The notes under the pieces: generated by a model
Database searches by the model: none
Told to the model about the DNA's origin: nothing
The model's input: only the letters and a program-made list of their open reading frames with translations
Made by a program: the position numbers and the translations under genes
Part shown: positions 26,171 to 36,115 of the stretch, one piece after another
Layout: every line of letters starts with the position of its first letter
Numbering within the stretch: position 1 is the first letter of the stretch
Assembly: GCA_020635355.1 (NCBI GenBank)
Contig: JACJZW010000008.1
Span: forward strand, 1 to 64,000
Direction of reading: 5' to 3'
DNA: 64,000 bases
Source: Flavobacteriales bacterium
Lineage (GTDB): Bacteria; Bacteroidota; Bacteroidia; NS11-12g; UBA9320

Positions 26171-27949
26171 ATGGAAACCACCAACGTCAACGATCCAGAA
26201 TACTACCACAAAGTTGTTGACTGTCAGTACGCCTGCCCGGCACATACTCCGGTTCCGGAATACATCCGTTTAATTGCCGCCGGCAGGTATGCCGACGCGT
26301 ATATGATCAATTGGGAGAGCAACGTATTTCCCGGTGTTTTGGGCAGAACGTGTGACCGTCCGTGTGAGCCCGCGTGTAGACGTGGTCGTGTGGAGGAAGA
26401 ACCTGTAGCCATTTGCCGACTCAAACGAGTTGCAGCAGATCATAAAGGAGATGTCATCGACCGCATTCCGCAAGGACCTTTCACACCAAACGGTAAAAAG
26501 GTTGCACTCATTGGCGGAGGGCCGGCATCCTTAACCGTTGCACGTGATCTCGCACCGCTGGGTTACGAAATCCACGTGTACGATGAACAGATCTCCGGCG
26601 GTGGTATGATGCGCAGTCAGATTCCCTCTTTTCGATTACCGGAATCCGTCCTGAACGAAGAAGTGAATTTCATTCTTGACATGGGTATTCACACCCATTT
26701 CAAGCACTATGTGGATAGTTTGAGTGCCCTTCTGCCCGATTATGATGCCGTGTTCGTTGGAACGGGTGCCCCAAAGGGCCGGGACTTGAAACTTCCCGGA
26801 CGTGAAGAAGGTGACGCCAACATCCATATTGGAATCGAGTGGTTGGCCAGTGTGGCCTTTGAACATACCCACTCCATCGGTAAAAAAGTGATTGTATTGG
26901 GCGGCGGAAATACCGCCATGGATTGCTGCCGAACTTCCCGCCGATTGGGTGGAGAAGAAGTGAAAGTTGTGGTCCGAAGTCCGTTTGAAGACATGAAGGC
27001 ATCTCCGTGGGAAAAGGAAGACGCCATGCATGAAGACATACCGATTCTGAACAATCACGTCCCAAAAAGCTTTGAGGTCAAAGACGGTAAACTCATCGGG
27101 ATGACCTTTGATCGTGTTGAAGCACAATACGATGAAAATGGCAAGCGAAGTCTCATTTCAACCGGCGAACCACCGGTATTTGTTGAGGCAGATGATGTCT
27201 TGATCGCCATCGGTCAGGTCAACACCTTCCCCTGGATTGAACGCGATCTCGGATTGGAATTCGACCAATGGGGCATGCCGGTGGTGAGTAAACAAACATA
27301 TCAGTCCACCTTGCCCAAGGTGTTTTTTGGGGGCGATGCAGCCTTTGGCCCTGAAAACGTAATTACCGCTGTAGCACATGGCCACGGAGCCGCCATTTCA
27401 ATTGATCTGTTTTGCCAGGAAAAGGAGGTGGCGAACCGACCAGCACCTCGTACGAATTTATTCCATCAGAAAATGGGCATTCACGAGTGGAGTTACGATA
27501 GCGCTGTGGCATCCGACCAGCGCTTTGTTGTTCCGCAAGCGGATAAATCAGTTACTCTTAAAGATCGCAAGCTGGAAGTTGAGTTGGGTTTCGATGAACG
27601 CACAGCCTTTCAGGAAGCCCAGCGCTGTTTGAACTGCGACGTCCAAACGGTTTTTACAGAAACAAAATGCATTGAATGTGATGCCTGTATGGACGTATGT
27701 CCAACATCGTGTATCACTTTCACCGAAAATGCGGATGAAGAAAGCCTTCGAACGCAATTATCAGCACCCGCGCTCAATACGGATCAGGATCTGCTGGTTT
27801 CCGATACGTTGAAAACAGGACGGGTAATGATCAAAGATGAAGATGTTTGTTTGCATTGCGGACTTTGTGCCGAGCGATGCCCTACCTCTGCCTGGGATAT
27901 GCAGAAGTTCCTCTATAATACACCGAAAGCCGGTATTTCTGTTACATGA
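26171..27949 (+). CDS. GltD-like NAD(P)-dependent flavoprotein fused to 2x[4Fe-4S] ferredoxin domain
   Basis: 592 residues from ATG 26171. N-terminal Fer4_20 domain with Cys clusters in DCQYACPAH and GRTCDRPCEPACRRG. Two Rossmann motifs bind FAD (ALIGGGPASL) and NAD(P)H (VLGGGNTAMD). The C-terminal domain carries two ferredoxin clusters (CIECDACMDVCP and CLHCGLCAERCP). The fusion would move electrons between NAD(P)H and ferredoxin-type clusters. It overlaps korA by four bases, so it is very likely the electron partner of the 2-oxoacid oxidoreductase. It is not a glutamate synthase: there is no large subunit. Confidence 0.88.
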   Translation: METTNVNDPEYYHKVVDCQYACPAHTPVPEYIRLIAAGRYADAYMINWESNVFPGVLGRTCDRPCEPACRRGRVEEEPVAICRLKRVAADHKGDVIDRIPQGPFTPNGKKVALIGGGPASLTVARDLAPLGYEIHVYDEQISGGGMMRSQIPSFRLPESVLNEEVNFILDMGIHTHFKHYVDSLSALLPDYDAVFVGTGAPKGRDLKLPGREEGDANIHIGIEWLASVAFEHTHSIGKKVIVLGGGNTAMDCCRTSRRLGGEEVKVVVRSPFEDMKASPWEKEDAMHEDIPILNNHVPKSFEVKDGKLIGMTFDRVEAQYDENGKRSLISTGEPPVFVEADDVLIAIGQVNTFPWIERDLGLEFDQWGMPVVSKQTYQSTLPKVFFGGDAAFGPENVITAVAHGHGAAISIDLFCQEKEVANRPAPRTNLFHQKMGIHEWSYDSAVASDQRFVVPQADKSVTLKDRKLEVELGFDERTAFQEAQRCLNCDVQTVFTETKCIECDACMDVCPTSCITFTENADEESLRTQLSAPALNTDQDLLVSDTLKTGRVMIKDEDVCLHCGLCAERCPTSAWDMQKFLYNTPKAGISVT

Positions 27950-29745
27950 AGAAAACGAACGATTTTGTCATCCGGTTTGCCAATGTGAACGGCACGGGTT
28001 CAGCCAGTGCCAACTTTCTATTTGCCAAATCCGTGTTCCGGATGGGTATTCCCATCTCTGCCAAGAATATCTTTCCCTCCAACATTCAAGGACTTCCCAC
28101 ATGGTATGAAGTCCGCGTGAGTGAAAAAGGCTATCTGGGCCGCAGAAGTGGAATTGACCTCATGGTGGCGGTTAACCCTCAAAGTCTTGAAAAAGATATC
28201 GCGAGCGTTAAGGAGGGTGGTGTGTTGCTGTATGACTGCACCAAACCGTTGTATGAGCACTATTTACGGCCGGATATTCGGTTCATCGGCATTCCGCTCA
28301 TGAAACTCTGCAACGAGGCCTATACCGATCCGCGTCAGCGACAGCTCTTCAAGAACATCATTTATGTTGGGGCATTAGCTGAATTGCTGGGCATTGAATT
28401 CAATGTGCTGGAAGACTTGCTGGCCGAACAATTCGCTGGGAAGGAAAAGCTCATTCCATATAATGTTCAGGCTTTGCAAATGGGTGTGGATTACGTACGT
28501 GAAAACAACCTCAACATAGCGTTGAACGTGGAACGTCGTGACTTGATCGGTGATAAAATATTGATGGAAGGTAATGCAGCCTGTGCCTTGGGTGCCATTT
28601 ATGGCGGAGCTACTATGGCCGCCTGGTATCCCATTACACCCAGTACTTCTGTTGCTCAAGCATTTGAAAGCTATGCCGAACAACTGCGTATTGACCCCGT
28701 AACCGGTCAAAAGAAATTCGCCGTTCTTCAAGCAGAAGACGAACTGGCGGCAATGGGTATGGTAATAGGAGCAGGATGGAACGGGGCCCGGTCATTTACT
28801 GCCACAAGCGGACCCGGAGTATCACTCATGAATGAATTTATCGGGCTTTCCTACTTTGCTGAAATTCCAGCGGTATTGATTGATGTACAGCGAACCGGTC
28901 CCAGTACCGGGATGCCAACACGGACACAACAATCAGATCTCACGGAGGTGGCCTACGCCTCCCACGGAGACACCAAACATCCCGTACTGATCCCCTCCAA
29001 TCCAAAGGAGTGTTTTGAAATGACGGCGCTGTCCTTTGATCTCGCCGAACGACTTCAAACCCTCGTGGTGGTTTTGATAGATCTGGATCTTGGAATGAAC
29101 GATCATGTGTCGGAACCGCTTAAATGGGACGATTCCCGCACCTATGATCGCGGTAAGGTGCTATCGGCTGACGATCTTGATCGCCTCGAAAAATGGGGCA
29201 GATACCTCGATGTTGATGGTGATGGAATTCCATATCGAACCCTTCCCGGAACCCATCCTCAAAAGGGTGGTTATTTTACCCGTGGCACGTCCCGGGATGA
29301 ATACGCCAAGTATACCGAAGACGGTAAGGAGTACAAGAAGAACATGGACCGTTTGCTTGTAAAATGGGAAACCACCAAGACCTTAATGCCCTCAGCCGAG
29401 TTGTATCAGTCCGCGTACCAATCAGATACCGGGCTATTATTCTTCGGAACCACCGCGTATGCTGCAACCGAGGCCATGGAGCGCTTGGAAGCCGAGGGCG
29501 GACAGTTAGACGCGATCCGGATTAAGTCCTTTCCATTTGGTCCGGAAGTGGAAGATTTCATCCGTCAACACAAACAAATTTTTGTCATTGAACAAAACCG
29601 GGATGCCCAGATGCGCAGCTTGCTGATTAACGAACTGGATACCAACCCGGCCAAGCTGATTCCTATCTTGAACTACGATGGTATGCCCATAACGGCTGCC
29701 AATATTGTGAATTTGATCCAAGCTCATCAACCCATCACCAGTTAA
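27946..29745 (+). CDS. korA: 2-oxoacid:ferredoxin oxidoreductase, fused gamma-alpha subunit
   Basis: 599 residues. The first 190 residues are the gamma domain (NVNGTGSASANFLFAKS, SVKEGGVLLYD), followed by the alpha pyrimidine-binding domain (GNAACALGAIYGGATM, YPITPSTSVAQ, FTATSGPGVSLMNEF, RTGPSTGMPTRTQQ). This is the KorA layout of 2-oxoglutarate or related 2-oxoacid ferredoxin oxidoreductases, which interconvert a 2-oxoacid plus CoA with acyl-CoA plus CO2. The exact 2-oxoacid cannot be fixed from sequence. It overlaps the flavoprotein gene and precedes korB by six bases. Confidence 0.9.
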   Translation: MKKTNDFVIRFANVNGTGSASANFLFAKSVFRMGIPISAKNIFPSNIQGLPTWYEVRVSEKGYLGRRSGIDLMVAVNPQSLEKDIASVKEGGVLLYDCTKPLYEHYLRPDIRFIGIPLMKLCNEAYTDPRQRQLFKNIIYVGALAELLGIEFNVLEDLLAEQFAGKEKLIPYNVQALQMGVDYVRENNLNIALNVERRDLIGDKILMEGNAACALGAIYGGATMAAWYPITPSTSVAQAFESYAEQLRIDPVTGQKKFAVLQAEDELAAMGMVIGAGWNGARSFTATSGPGVSLMNEFIGLSYFAEIPAVLIDVQRTGPSTGMPTRTQQSDLTEVAYASHGDTKHPVLIPSNPKECFEMTALSFDLAERLQTLVVVLIDLDLGMNDHVSEPLKWDDSRTYDRGKVLSADDLDRLEKWGRYLDVDGDGIPYRTLPGTHPQKGGYFTRGTSRDEYAKYTEDGKEYKKNMDRLLVKWETTKTLMPSAELYQSAYQSDTGLLFFGTTAYAATEAMERLEAEGGQLDAIRIKSFPFGPEVEDFIRQHKQIFVIEQNRDAQMRSLLINELDTNPAKLIPILNYDGMPITAANIVNLIQAHQPITS

Positions 29746-29751
29746 GCGCGT

Positions 29752-30804
29752 ATGTCCTTTCAACGACCTCTCTTTCGCCACCCGAATCTGCCCAAAAATG
29801 AACTTGGCTTTGCCAAAGCCGACTATGAAGGCACACTCAGTACGCTATGTGCGGGATGTGGCCACGATAGCATCAGCGCCGCCATTGTCCAGGCATGCTA
29901 TGAATTAAATGTGGAGCCACATCGTGTGGCTAAATTGTCGGGTATTGGATGTTCTTCCAAAACACCAACCTACTTTTTGGGTAATTCACATGGATTTAAT
30001 TCGGTGCACGGCCGAATGCCGTCTGTTGCCACTGGTGCCAGCATGGCCAACCGAACCCTGAAATATATTGGCGTATCGGGTGATGGAGATTCGGCCAGTA
30101 TTGGAATGGGGCAATTCGTGCATGTCATACGACGTAACCTGAATATGGTATACATCGTTATGAATAACGGTTGCTACGGACTTACGAAGGGTCAGGATAG
30201 TGCCACTGCCGATGTGGGTTCCAAAAGCAAAGCCGGCAGTATCAACCCCTTTCAACCCATTGATCTGGCCAGTATGGCTATTGAACTGGGAGCCACCTTT
30301 GTGGCGCAGAGCTTTAGCGGTGACAAACGTCAATTAGTGCCGCTGATTAAAGCCGCCATGGATCACCGAGGCTTTGCCTTCATCAATGTGATTTCGCCCT
30401 GTGTGACCTTCAACAATAATGTGGGTTCCACAAAATCCTATGATTACGTTCGGGATCATATAGAGGCCACTGCCACCATCGATTTCGTACCACACGCCGA
30501 AGAAATTACGGCTCAATATGACCCCGGTACCGAAACCGAAATCACCCTTCACGATGGATCGCTCCTTCATCTCAAAAAACTGGCTAATGACTGGGATCCA
30601 ATGGACAGAATCTCAGCGGCATCCGCCATGCAAAAAGCCCGATCCAAAGGTCAAATTTTGACCGGATTGCTGTATATCAATGAAGACGCCAAAAACCTTC
30701 ATGAGACCATTGAATCTGTACCATCACCGCTGAATCAATTGGACGAAACCGACCTATGTCCGGGTAGTGCGGTATTGGATGATTTGATGATGTCCTTGCG
30801 ATAA
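29752..30804 (+). CDS. korB: 2-oxoacid:ferredoxin oxidoreductase, beta (TPP) subunit
   Basis: 350 residues. LCAGCGHDSI, SGIGCSSKTP and SPCVTFNNN provide the Cys ligands of the [4Fe-4S] cluster; VSGDGDSASIGMGQF with NMVYIVMNNGCYGLTKGQ is the thiamine-pyrophosphate GDG-N motif. Third gene of the module. It should form the catalytic core with KorA. A weak copy of the dispersed intergenic repeat lies about 90 bases after its stop. Confidence 0.92.
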   Translation: MSFQRPLFRHPNLPKNELGFAKADYEGTLSTLCAGCGHDSISAAIVQACYELNVEPHRVAKLSGIGCSSKTPTYFLGNSHGFNSVHGRMPSVATGASMANRTLKYIGVSGDGDSASIGMGQFVHVIRRNLNMVYIVMNNGCYGLTKGQDSATADVGSKSKAGSINPFQPIDLASMAIELGATFVAQSFSGDKRQLVPLIKAAMDHRGFAFINVISPCVTFNNNVGSTKSYDYVRDHIEATATIDFVPHAEEITAQYDPGTETEITLHDGSLLHLKKLANDWDPMDRISAASAMQKARSKGQILTGLLYINEDAKNLHETIESVPSPLNQLDETDLCPGSAVLDDLMMSLR

Positions 30805-30893
30805 TCCAAGATAACCTTCCAGGTGGCTTGTCTCAATGAGTAAGTGCTCCTTTCAGAACCCCGACTCTTCCCAATTAGAAAGGTGGGAAATTT

Positions 30894-31029
30894 AAACGTT
30901 TAACGCACTCACCGGAGGTGGTGATGTGCCGGACGATGTGTATCTTTCAATGGGGAAGGGGTGATTCCATCCCTCGCTTTTTTCATTCAAATGATCACTA
31001 ACGTTGGGTAAAAATGTTTGACGTATGGA
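30894..31029 (+). repeat. Dispersed intergenic repeat, copy A
   Basis: One of three related elements (also 42061-42193 and 47091-47230). Shared order: an AAACGTT-like block, about 45 bases, TATCTTTC, then ATGGGGAAGGGGTGATTCCA and CATCCCT which form a short hairpin (AGGGGT/ATCCCT), 32 bases, then AACG-N18-CGT. It lies between the converging korB and PKD-protein genes. Confidence 0.6.
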
Positions 31030-31080
31030 TCTTATTCACTTGTGCGATACACTCAGTCCAGTAGAAAATGGGGTGGCTAT

Positions 31081-34000
31081 TTATCGTATCAAATTCACCG
31101 TCCCGGTTATTGTTCGCGCAAAATTATCGGACCCTCGAACCCGAAGGGTGTAGAAATATGCTCCGGACGGTGATTGGGTGCCGTCCACCATGCCGTCCCA
31201 ACCGTGTTGAGGATTATTCGTACTAAATACACGACCTCCCCACCTGTTATAGATCTCAAATTCATACAACCCATTCTCGGTTTCCAGTGGAGATTGGATA
31301 AACAACAGCGACGGCTTAAACACATTGTTACCCACTTCCGAAGACGGCCTAAACGCATTGGGCACATGGATGTATGGACGACCGGTCAAACAAACGGAAT
31401 TGGAAGTACTGATCACACCATCACTCCGAATCGCCTGTATCACAAAACAGTAGGCTGCAGCAGCATTGGAACTCAAGCTACCATCATAGCGTTGAGTGGA
31501 GGCTGAAACGCGATCAACTACCTCACGCTGATTACCGTTGATTCGAACTATTTCGTAGGAAGCTAAACCAGCCGACCACAATGAATACGGCGTCCAATTC
31601 AGGGTGAATTTGTCCTGATCTGTTTGATCGATGGTCAGTAAGATGGTTGTCCCTTCGTCGCCCACCTTTCCATCTAATCCACAGACATCAATGCCATAGG
31701 CATAGTAGCGGTAGGACGTTGTATGTACATCAACATTTACGTCGTCATATTGTACATCATCCACGGATATCGTTTGGCTATTCCCATCCCACTCCTTCGT
31801 GAGCTTAAATTGACTGGCGTTATTGTTGGACTGCAAGGTGATCCGAACCAATTGATCATTCTCAACGGTAGCCACATCGATGGACGTTGTGCTTTGATTC
31901 AACCCTTCCAGCACATCGGCGCAAGCCACATTACTAGCGCTCATCCAAACGCCATCCCCATGAATTGCAACGATCTTATAACAATAGGTGCCACCGCACA
32001 AATCAGTGTCGGTATAGTGGTCATCAAATCCGCCTACTTCACCCACCTTTTCCCAGTCGACATTACTTCGTCGGTACACCTCCTGCTTGAGAATGGATAA
32101 CCATCCAACATAAGGCGACCAGGTCAAATCAACTTCCCCAGGGCTTCCCATACCCGCTGATAAATGAATGGTGCAATGGGTTTCCGACCGTTTGCTTTGA
32201 AATCCACAACTATCCAGGTGTTGAATGGAATAACATCGCTCAACGTTGGTTGATATGGTGTCGTACACGGATCCGCCGAATGGCGAAAGTATTTTGATGC
32301 GCTGCCAGGAAGATAAAACTTCCCGATCCAGACCTGTTTCCAAATACGATGTTGTGGGTGGTTTGAATTGTACAGAAACCCGATTGGAATCCACTACGGA
32401 AACTACATTCATAACAGCACTTTCTGAATTCATAGAGTCTCGGACCAACCGTTGTTCTGTGCGGGAAGACGAACACCCCATACTATCAGTTACCGTCAGT
32501 TGAACGCTGGTTGCTGTTGACCCTGGTGTTGCGTTGAATGACACTGTGGAATCGTTTGATTCAAAATCAACTCCCGGTGCAACTATGTGCCATGTACGGT
32601 TTTTTAACGGCAGATCCAGTAGTGAGCTATCTACCAACCTGATCTCTTCACCTACGCAAAGGACATGGTTCAAATCAAATCTAATTTCTGGCGCTTTCAC
32701 GGCGTTTACAACCCGAACTGCGGTATCTGCACAGTTCCATTCATTCCAATTCACCAACGTCATGTTATAACGTCCCGGAACCGAATAGGTATGTTTCCCT
32801 GCTGCACGATCCCCATCCTGGGTGCCGTTTCCATCAAAGTCCCAGTACCACCCTGTGTAATCCCGGCCGAGATACAGATAGTTCACGGTAATGGGTGTAC
32901 AGGCAATGGAATCGAGAAGTCCGATCACGGCTGTTGGCCCAGGCTTCACTCGAACAACCGAGTCGCTTTTCACCACATTAGTACACCCGTTTTTGTCGGA
33001 CACCAAAATGATGGGCTGGAAGGATTGTTCGATGATCCGGTATTTGTTGTAATACGTATGGCTTCCACCAAGCTGATACCCAAAATCTACCCCGTCGCCA
33101 TAATCGATGTACATCTTGTGCACGTTGTCGGTCTTACCTGTAAACTGTACATCCAAGGGCTCACAACCTGCATGATTGCTCAACTTGAAATCGATGGCTG
33201 GTCCATCTATCTTAATCAATCCGGTTCGGGTTAGGGTGTCGGCACATCCGGTTGAGTTTTTAGCGACAAGCTGCACCGTATAGGGCTTCAAAGAACCTGT
33301 ATTTTCGGTGTAGAGCGTGGTTACCCGGTAATCCGTCGTCTTCAGTTTCTTACCATCTCCAAAGTCCCAGAAAAGGGTATCGGCATTTTCCGAGTTGGAA
33401 CGAAAACGAACATAGGAAGGTGCACAATAGAAGTTGGAATCCAGTAAATAAAAGGATGCTGTTGGACGCACAATCTCGATCGGAATCACCGTGGTATCAA
33501 AGCACATGGAATCTCGGGAGGCAATTACCTTAAAGGTATAGCTTCCATTACTGGTGACGGTTAGTGAGGCGGAATCCGGAGCAATGGAGTCATAGGTGTA
33601 GGTGGCTGAAGGCGATATTTCCGTAAACCATCGATTGATGAAGGTGTCTGCTGCCGTAGTGATCGGAATGGGTGATCCGGCACAAACTGAGGAATCGAGG
33701 CAGATCACTCCCGGATTCAAACCAACCCGAATGGTATCTGAATAAGCCGTATCCTTACATCCCACGCTGTTCCATACATACGCACGAATCACCCGATCAC
33801 CGTCCTTGTTGAACGTGATGGTGGGCGATGAGGAGGTGTGATTGGACATGGAATAATCGGATCCATATTCCATAGCCCACAGGTATTTTATAGACGTATC
33901 GGTGCCGGGGTTTTTGTTATTGATGTGCAGTTCGGGATTCAGGTCTAGTCCGGAACATGCCCGATTGTCAAGTGGTAAGCTTACTTCCAGTGAACTAACC

Positions 34001-35985
34001 GTAATACGGGATGTTTTGGTCACGGTATCCTTGCAGTACCCAAGAATGGAGATGTCGTATTGAATATCGTAAATGCCGGCCTTGGGCACAAGAAGTGTGG
34101 GACTGTTTCCATCATATTCGAACGTATCAGTGGCCGATCGAAACACCCAATGATGCCTGTAATCACCCGCTCGGGGTATGTTTTGGGAAATGATATCAAA
34201 TCCGGCATCGGTACACACCGTGTCATCTGGGAGACTAAAATTAGCAATGGGTTCCACCACCGAAAAGGCGGTGTCCTCTTCCTTGATCTGAACACATCCC
34301 AAATCGTTTTCTGCCCGAACCACCACCCGATAACTCCCGGAATAATCGGCTCGGAAGGTGGGTTGATTTAAATACGATGAATCAATGGGCGTAGTTTCAC
34401 CCGATCGGTATAACCACCATTTGAACCGATCCGATCCACGATAGGACGATGGTTCACTTTGATTCATCAGAATCACTTCCTGATTGAGACAGACATATTT
34501 TGGACTGGGTACATAGTGAATTCTGATGGAGTCGGCGCGAATCAGTTTTTCATGATTGGAAACATCCACACACCCGTTTTCGTGGGTGGCTATGAGCTGA
34601 ACATCGTAATATCCCCAGTCGTCCACATAAAAGCTGTGATTTAAGGTGGATGCTGTATCGATAATGGTTCCGGTAGTGTCTCGAATAATCCACTCATACG
34701 CAATGTTACCCGATGCCGTGGAAACAGATCGATTGGTAAATTGAGCCGTGAAGGGAAGTTCACAATCGTAATATGATTTCCCTCCAAAATCAGCCGTTAG
34801 GCGTTCGGCCCGCAGAAATCCCGATTTTTCAAACCGGGAAATGCAATGTTGATCTTGAAACGTTATGGCCAAATCATACAATCCCGGCTGGGTATAATAA
34901 AATTCGCGGTTGAACAGATCAGATGAGTCATAAATGGTGTATCCCTCAACGGCCCAACTGAGTTTGCCGGGCACACCCGGGTCCTTTACATTAATGGTGA
35001 TTGTCTCCGGCGTACAGATTAACGAATCCGAAACCGTTACCTGGAGCTTCAGTGGTTCAAACACTTGAATAACATCCTTAGACAACACGGTATACGAACA
35101 CTTTTCAGTTGTGGTTACGTCCAGTTTGACCGAATACTTGCCCTTCTTGCTGTATTCAAAATTTCCCGGAGAGTAATTGGTTGACGTATCCGGAGATGCT
35201 CCAGGCATCGTCCATTTGATCCCCGTAATCTGGGTGGGTTTTAATGTTGAATTGAGCGCAACAGATACGGGCTCCTCAATGCAGGCTTCGGTGTTAAAGG
35301 TTTTTATGCCGATGGAAGGTGCAGCGATAACCTCGGTGATATCAGCAAACGTTTTCACGGATCTACATCCGTATTGATCTTCTGCCATCATGACGATGTT
35401 CTTCTTGCCATCCGAAGTGAACCGGGCCTTAACGGATTTCCCGTAAGCCGGAATCAAGTTCCCATCCACCAACCAGGTGCGAAAAACAGAATTGGACGTC
35501 AAATCTGTAAGGGTCACAGAATCGGAAACACTGCAGACCTTTTTAAGTGAAATGGACATATTGGGGTTTGGCTTCGGTATCACCGATACTAACCCCTTGA
35601 ATACTTTGGTACAAACCGATCCACTTGGAAGGACCACTTTTAACTTGACATCGATGGTATCCGGATCCGGAACAATCAGTTTGAATGAATCCACTCCGGC
35701 CACCCACCCGTTTCCTACGTCCCACTGGATCAGGGACTTGGAAGGTATATTAAGGGCTTGAAGTTGAAAGATCCCGGGTGCGCAAGATAAGTTCGTATCG
35801 GGCACTACGGTGATTGACGTGCATTGCCCAACCACCTCAAATTGAATAAACATCGCGAACGCCAACAGCCAATAATGCGATATTGCGTGACGCGTTTTCA
35901 AGATCAATTCGGATTCTACAACCGAATATAAGACGTTTTGAGGGGGTATTGTGCTGCACACACGATGAATACAGCAATCTGACAT
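31081..35985 (-). CDS. Giant PKD-like repeat protein with T9SS type B sorting domain
   Basis: 1634 residues from ATG 35985; the signal-peptide-like part (ISHYWLLAFAMFIQFEVVGQ) begins only at about residue 35, so a TTG at 35901 may be the true start. Many Ig/PKD-like domains follow, shown by repeated phrases such as WDFGDGKKL, YSVPGRYNMTLVN and YTQPGLYDLAITF. Two FN3-like units lie near residues 1270-1530. The end (PNAFRPSSEVGNN, FEIYNRWGGRVF, GWDGMVDGTQSPSGAYFY) is the gliding-motility-associated type B C-terminal domain. It is a surface adhesin or gliding protein exported by T9SS. Confidence 0.9.
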   Translation of the reverse strand: MSDCCIHRVCSTIPPQNVLYSVVESELILKTRHAISHYWLLAFAMFIQFEVVGQCTSITVVPDTNLSCAPGIFQLQALNIPSKSLIQWDVGNGWVAGVDSFKLIVPDPDTIDVKLKVVLPSGSVCTKVFKGLVSVIPKPNPNMSISLKKVCSVSDSVTLTDLTSNSVFRTWLVDGNLIPAYGKSVKARFTSDGKKNIVMMAEDQYGCRSVKTFADITEVIAAPSIGIKTFNTEACIEEPVSVALNSTLKPTQITGIKWTMPGASPDTSTNYSPGNFEYSKKGKYSVKLDVTTTEKCSYTVLSKDVIQVFEPLKLQVTVSDSLICTPETITINVKDPGVPGKLSWAVEGYTIYDSSDLFNREFYYTQPGLYDLAITFQDQHCISRFEKSGFLRAERLTADFGGKSYYDCELPFTAQFTNRSVSTASGNIAYEWIIRDTTGTIIDTASTLNHSFYVDDWGYYDVQLIATHENGCVDVSNHEKLIRADSIRIHYVPSPKYVCLNQEVILMNQSEPSSYRGSDRFKWWLYRSGETTPIDSSYLNQPTFRADYSGSYRVVVRAENDLGCVQIKEEDTAFSVVEPIANFSLPDDTVCTDAGFDIISQNIPRAGDYRHHWVFRSATDTFEYDGNSPTLLVPKAGIYDIQYDISILGYCKDTVTKTSRITVSSLEVSLPLDNRACSGLDLNPELHINNKNPGTDTSIKYLWAMEYGSDYSMSNHTSSSPTITFNKDGDRVIRAYVWNSVGCKDTAYSDTIRVGLNPGVICLDSSVCAGSPIPITTAADTFINRWFTEISPSATYTYDSIAPDSASLTVTSNGSYTFKVIASRDSMCFDTTVIPIEIVRPTASFYLLDSNFYCAPSYVRFRSNSENADTLFWDFGDGKKLKTTDYRVTTLYTENTGSLKPYTVQLVAKNSTGCADTLTRTGLIKIDGPAIDFKLSNHAGCEPLDVQFTGKTDNVHKMYIDYGDGVDFGYQLGGSHTYYNKYRIIEQSFQPIILVSDKNGCTNVVKSDSVVRVKPGPTAVIGLLDSIACTPITVNYLYLGRDYTGWYWDFDGNGTQDGDRAAGKHTYSVPGRYNMTLVNWNEWNCADTAVRVVNAVKAPEIRFDLNHVLCVGEEIRLVDSSLLDLPLKNRTWHIVAPGVDFESNDSTVSFNATPGSTATSVQLTVTDSMGCSSSRTEQRLVRDSMNSESAVMNVVSVVDSNRVSVQFKPPTTSYLETGLDREVLSSWQRIKILSPFGGSVYDTISTNVERCYSIQHLDSCGFQSKRSETHCTIHLSAGMGSPGEVDLTWSPYVGWLSILKQEVYRRSNVDWEKVGEVGGFDDHYTDTDLCGGTYCYKIVAIHGDGVWMSASNVACADVLEGLNQSTTSIDVATVENDQLVRITLQSNNNASQFKLTKEWDGNSQTISVDDVQYDDVNVDVHTTSYRYYAYGIDVCGLDGKVGDEGTTILLTIDQTDQDKFTLNWTPYSLWSAGLASYEIVRINGNQREVVDRVSASTQRYDGSLSSNAAAAYCFVIQAIRSDGVISTSNSVCLTGRPYIHVPNAFRPSSEVGNNVFKPSLLFIQSPLETENGLYEFEIYNRWGGRVFSTNNPQHGWDGMVDGTQSPSGAYFYTLRVRGSDNFARTITGTVNLIR

Positions 35986-36115
35986 TGAAGTCAGACTCCA
36001 AATCCTGTGGTGTTGAGTGGAATTGGGGTAGCTTTGCCAACGTTTTTAAGACGCCTGCCAAAACCTTCATCCGTATGGGTGCCGCCCACTCATTCTCTAA
36101 CTCCGACACAATTAC

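Noticed and set aside
26171..27949. Annotation as glutamate synthase small subunit
   Set aside because: No large subunit is nearby, the C terminus carries two extra ferredoxin clusters, and the gene overlaps korA; an electron-transfer role is more likely.
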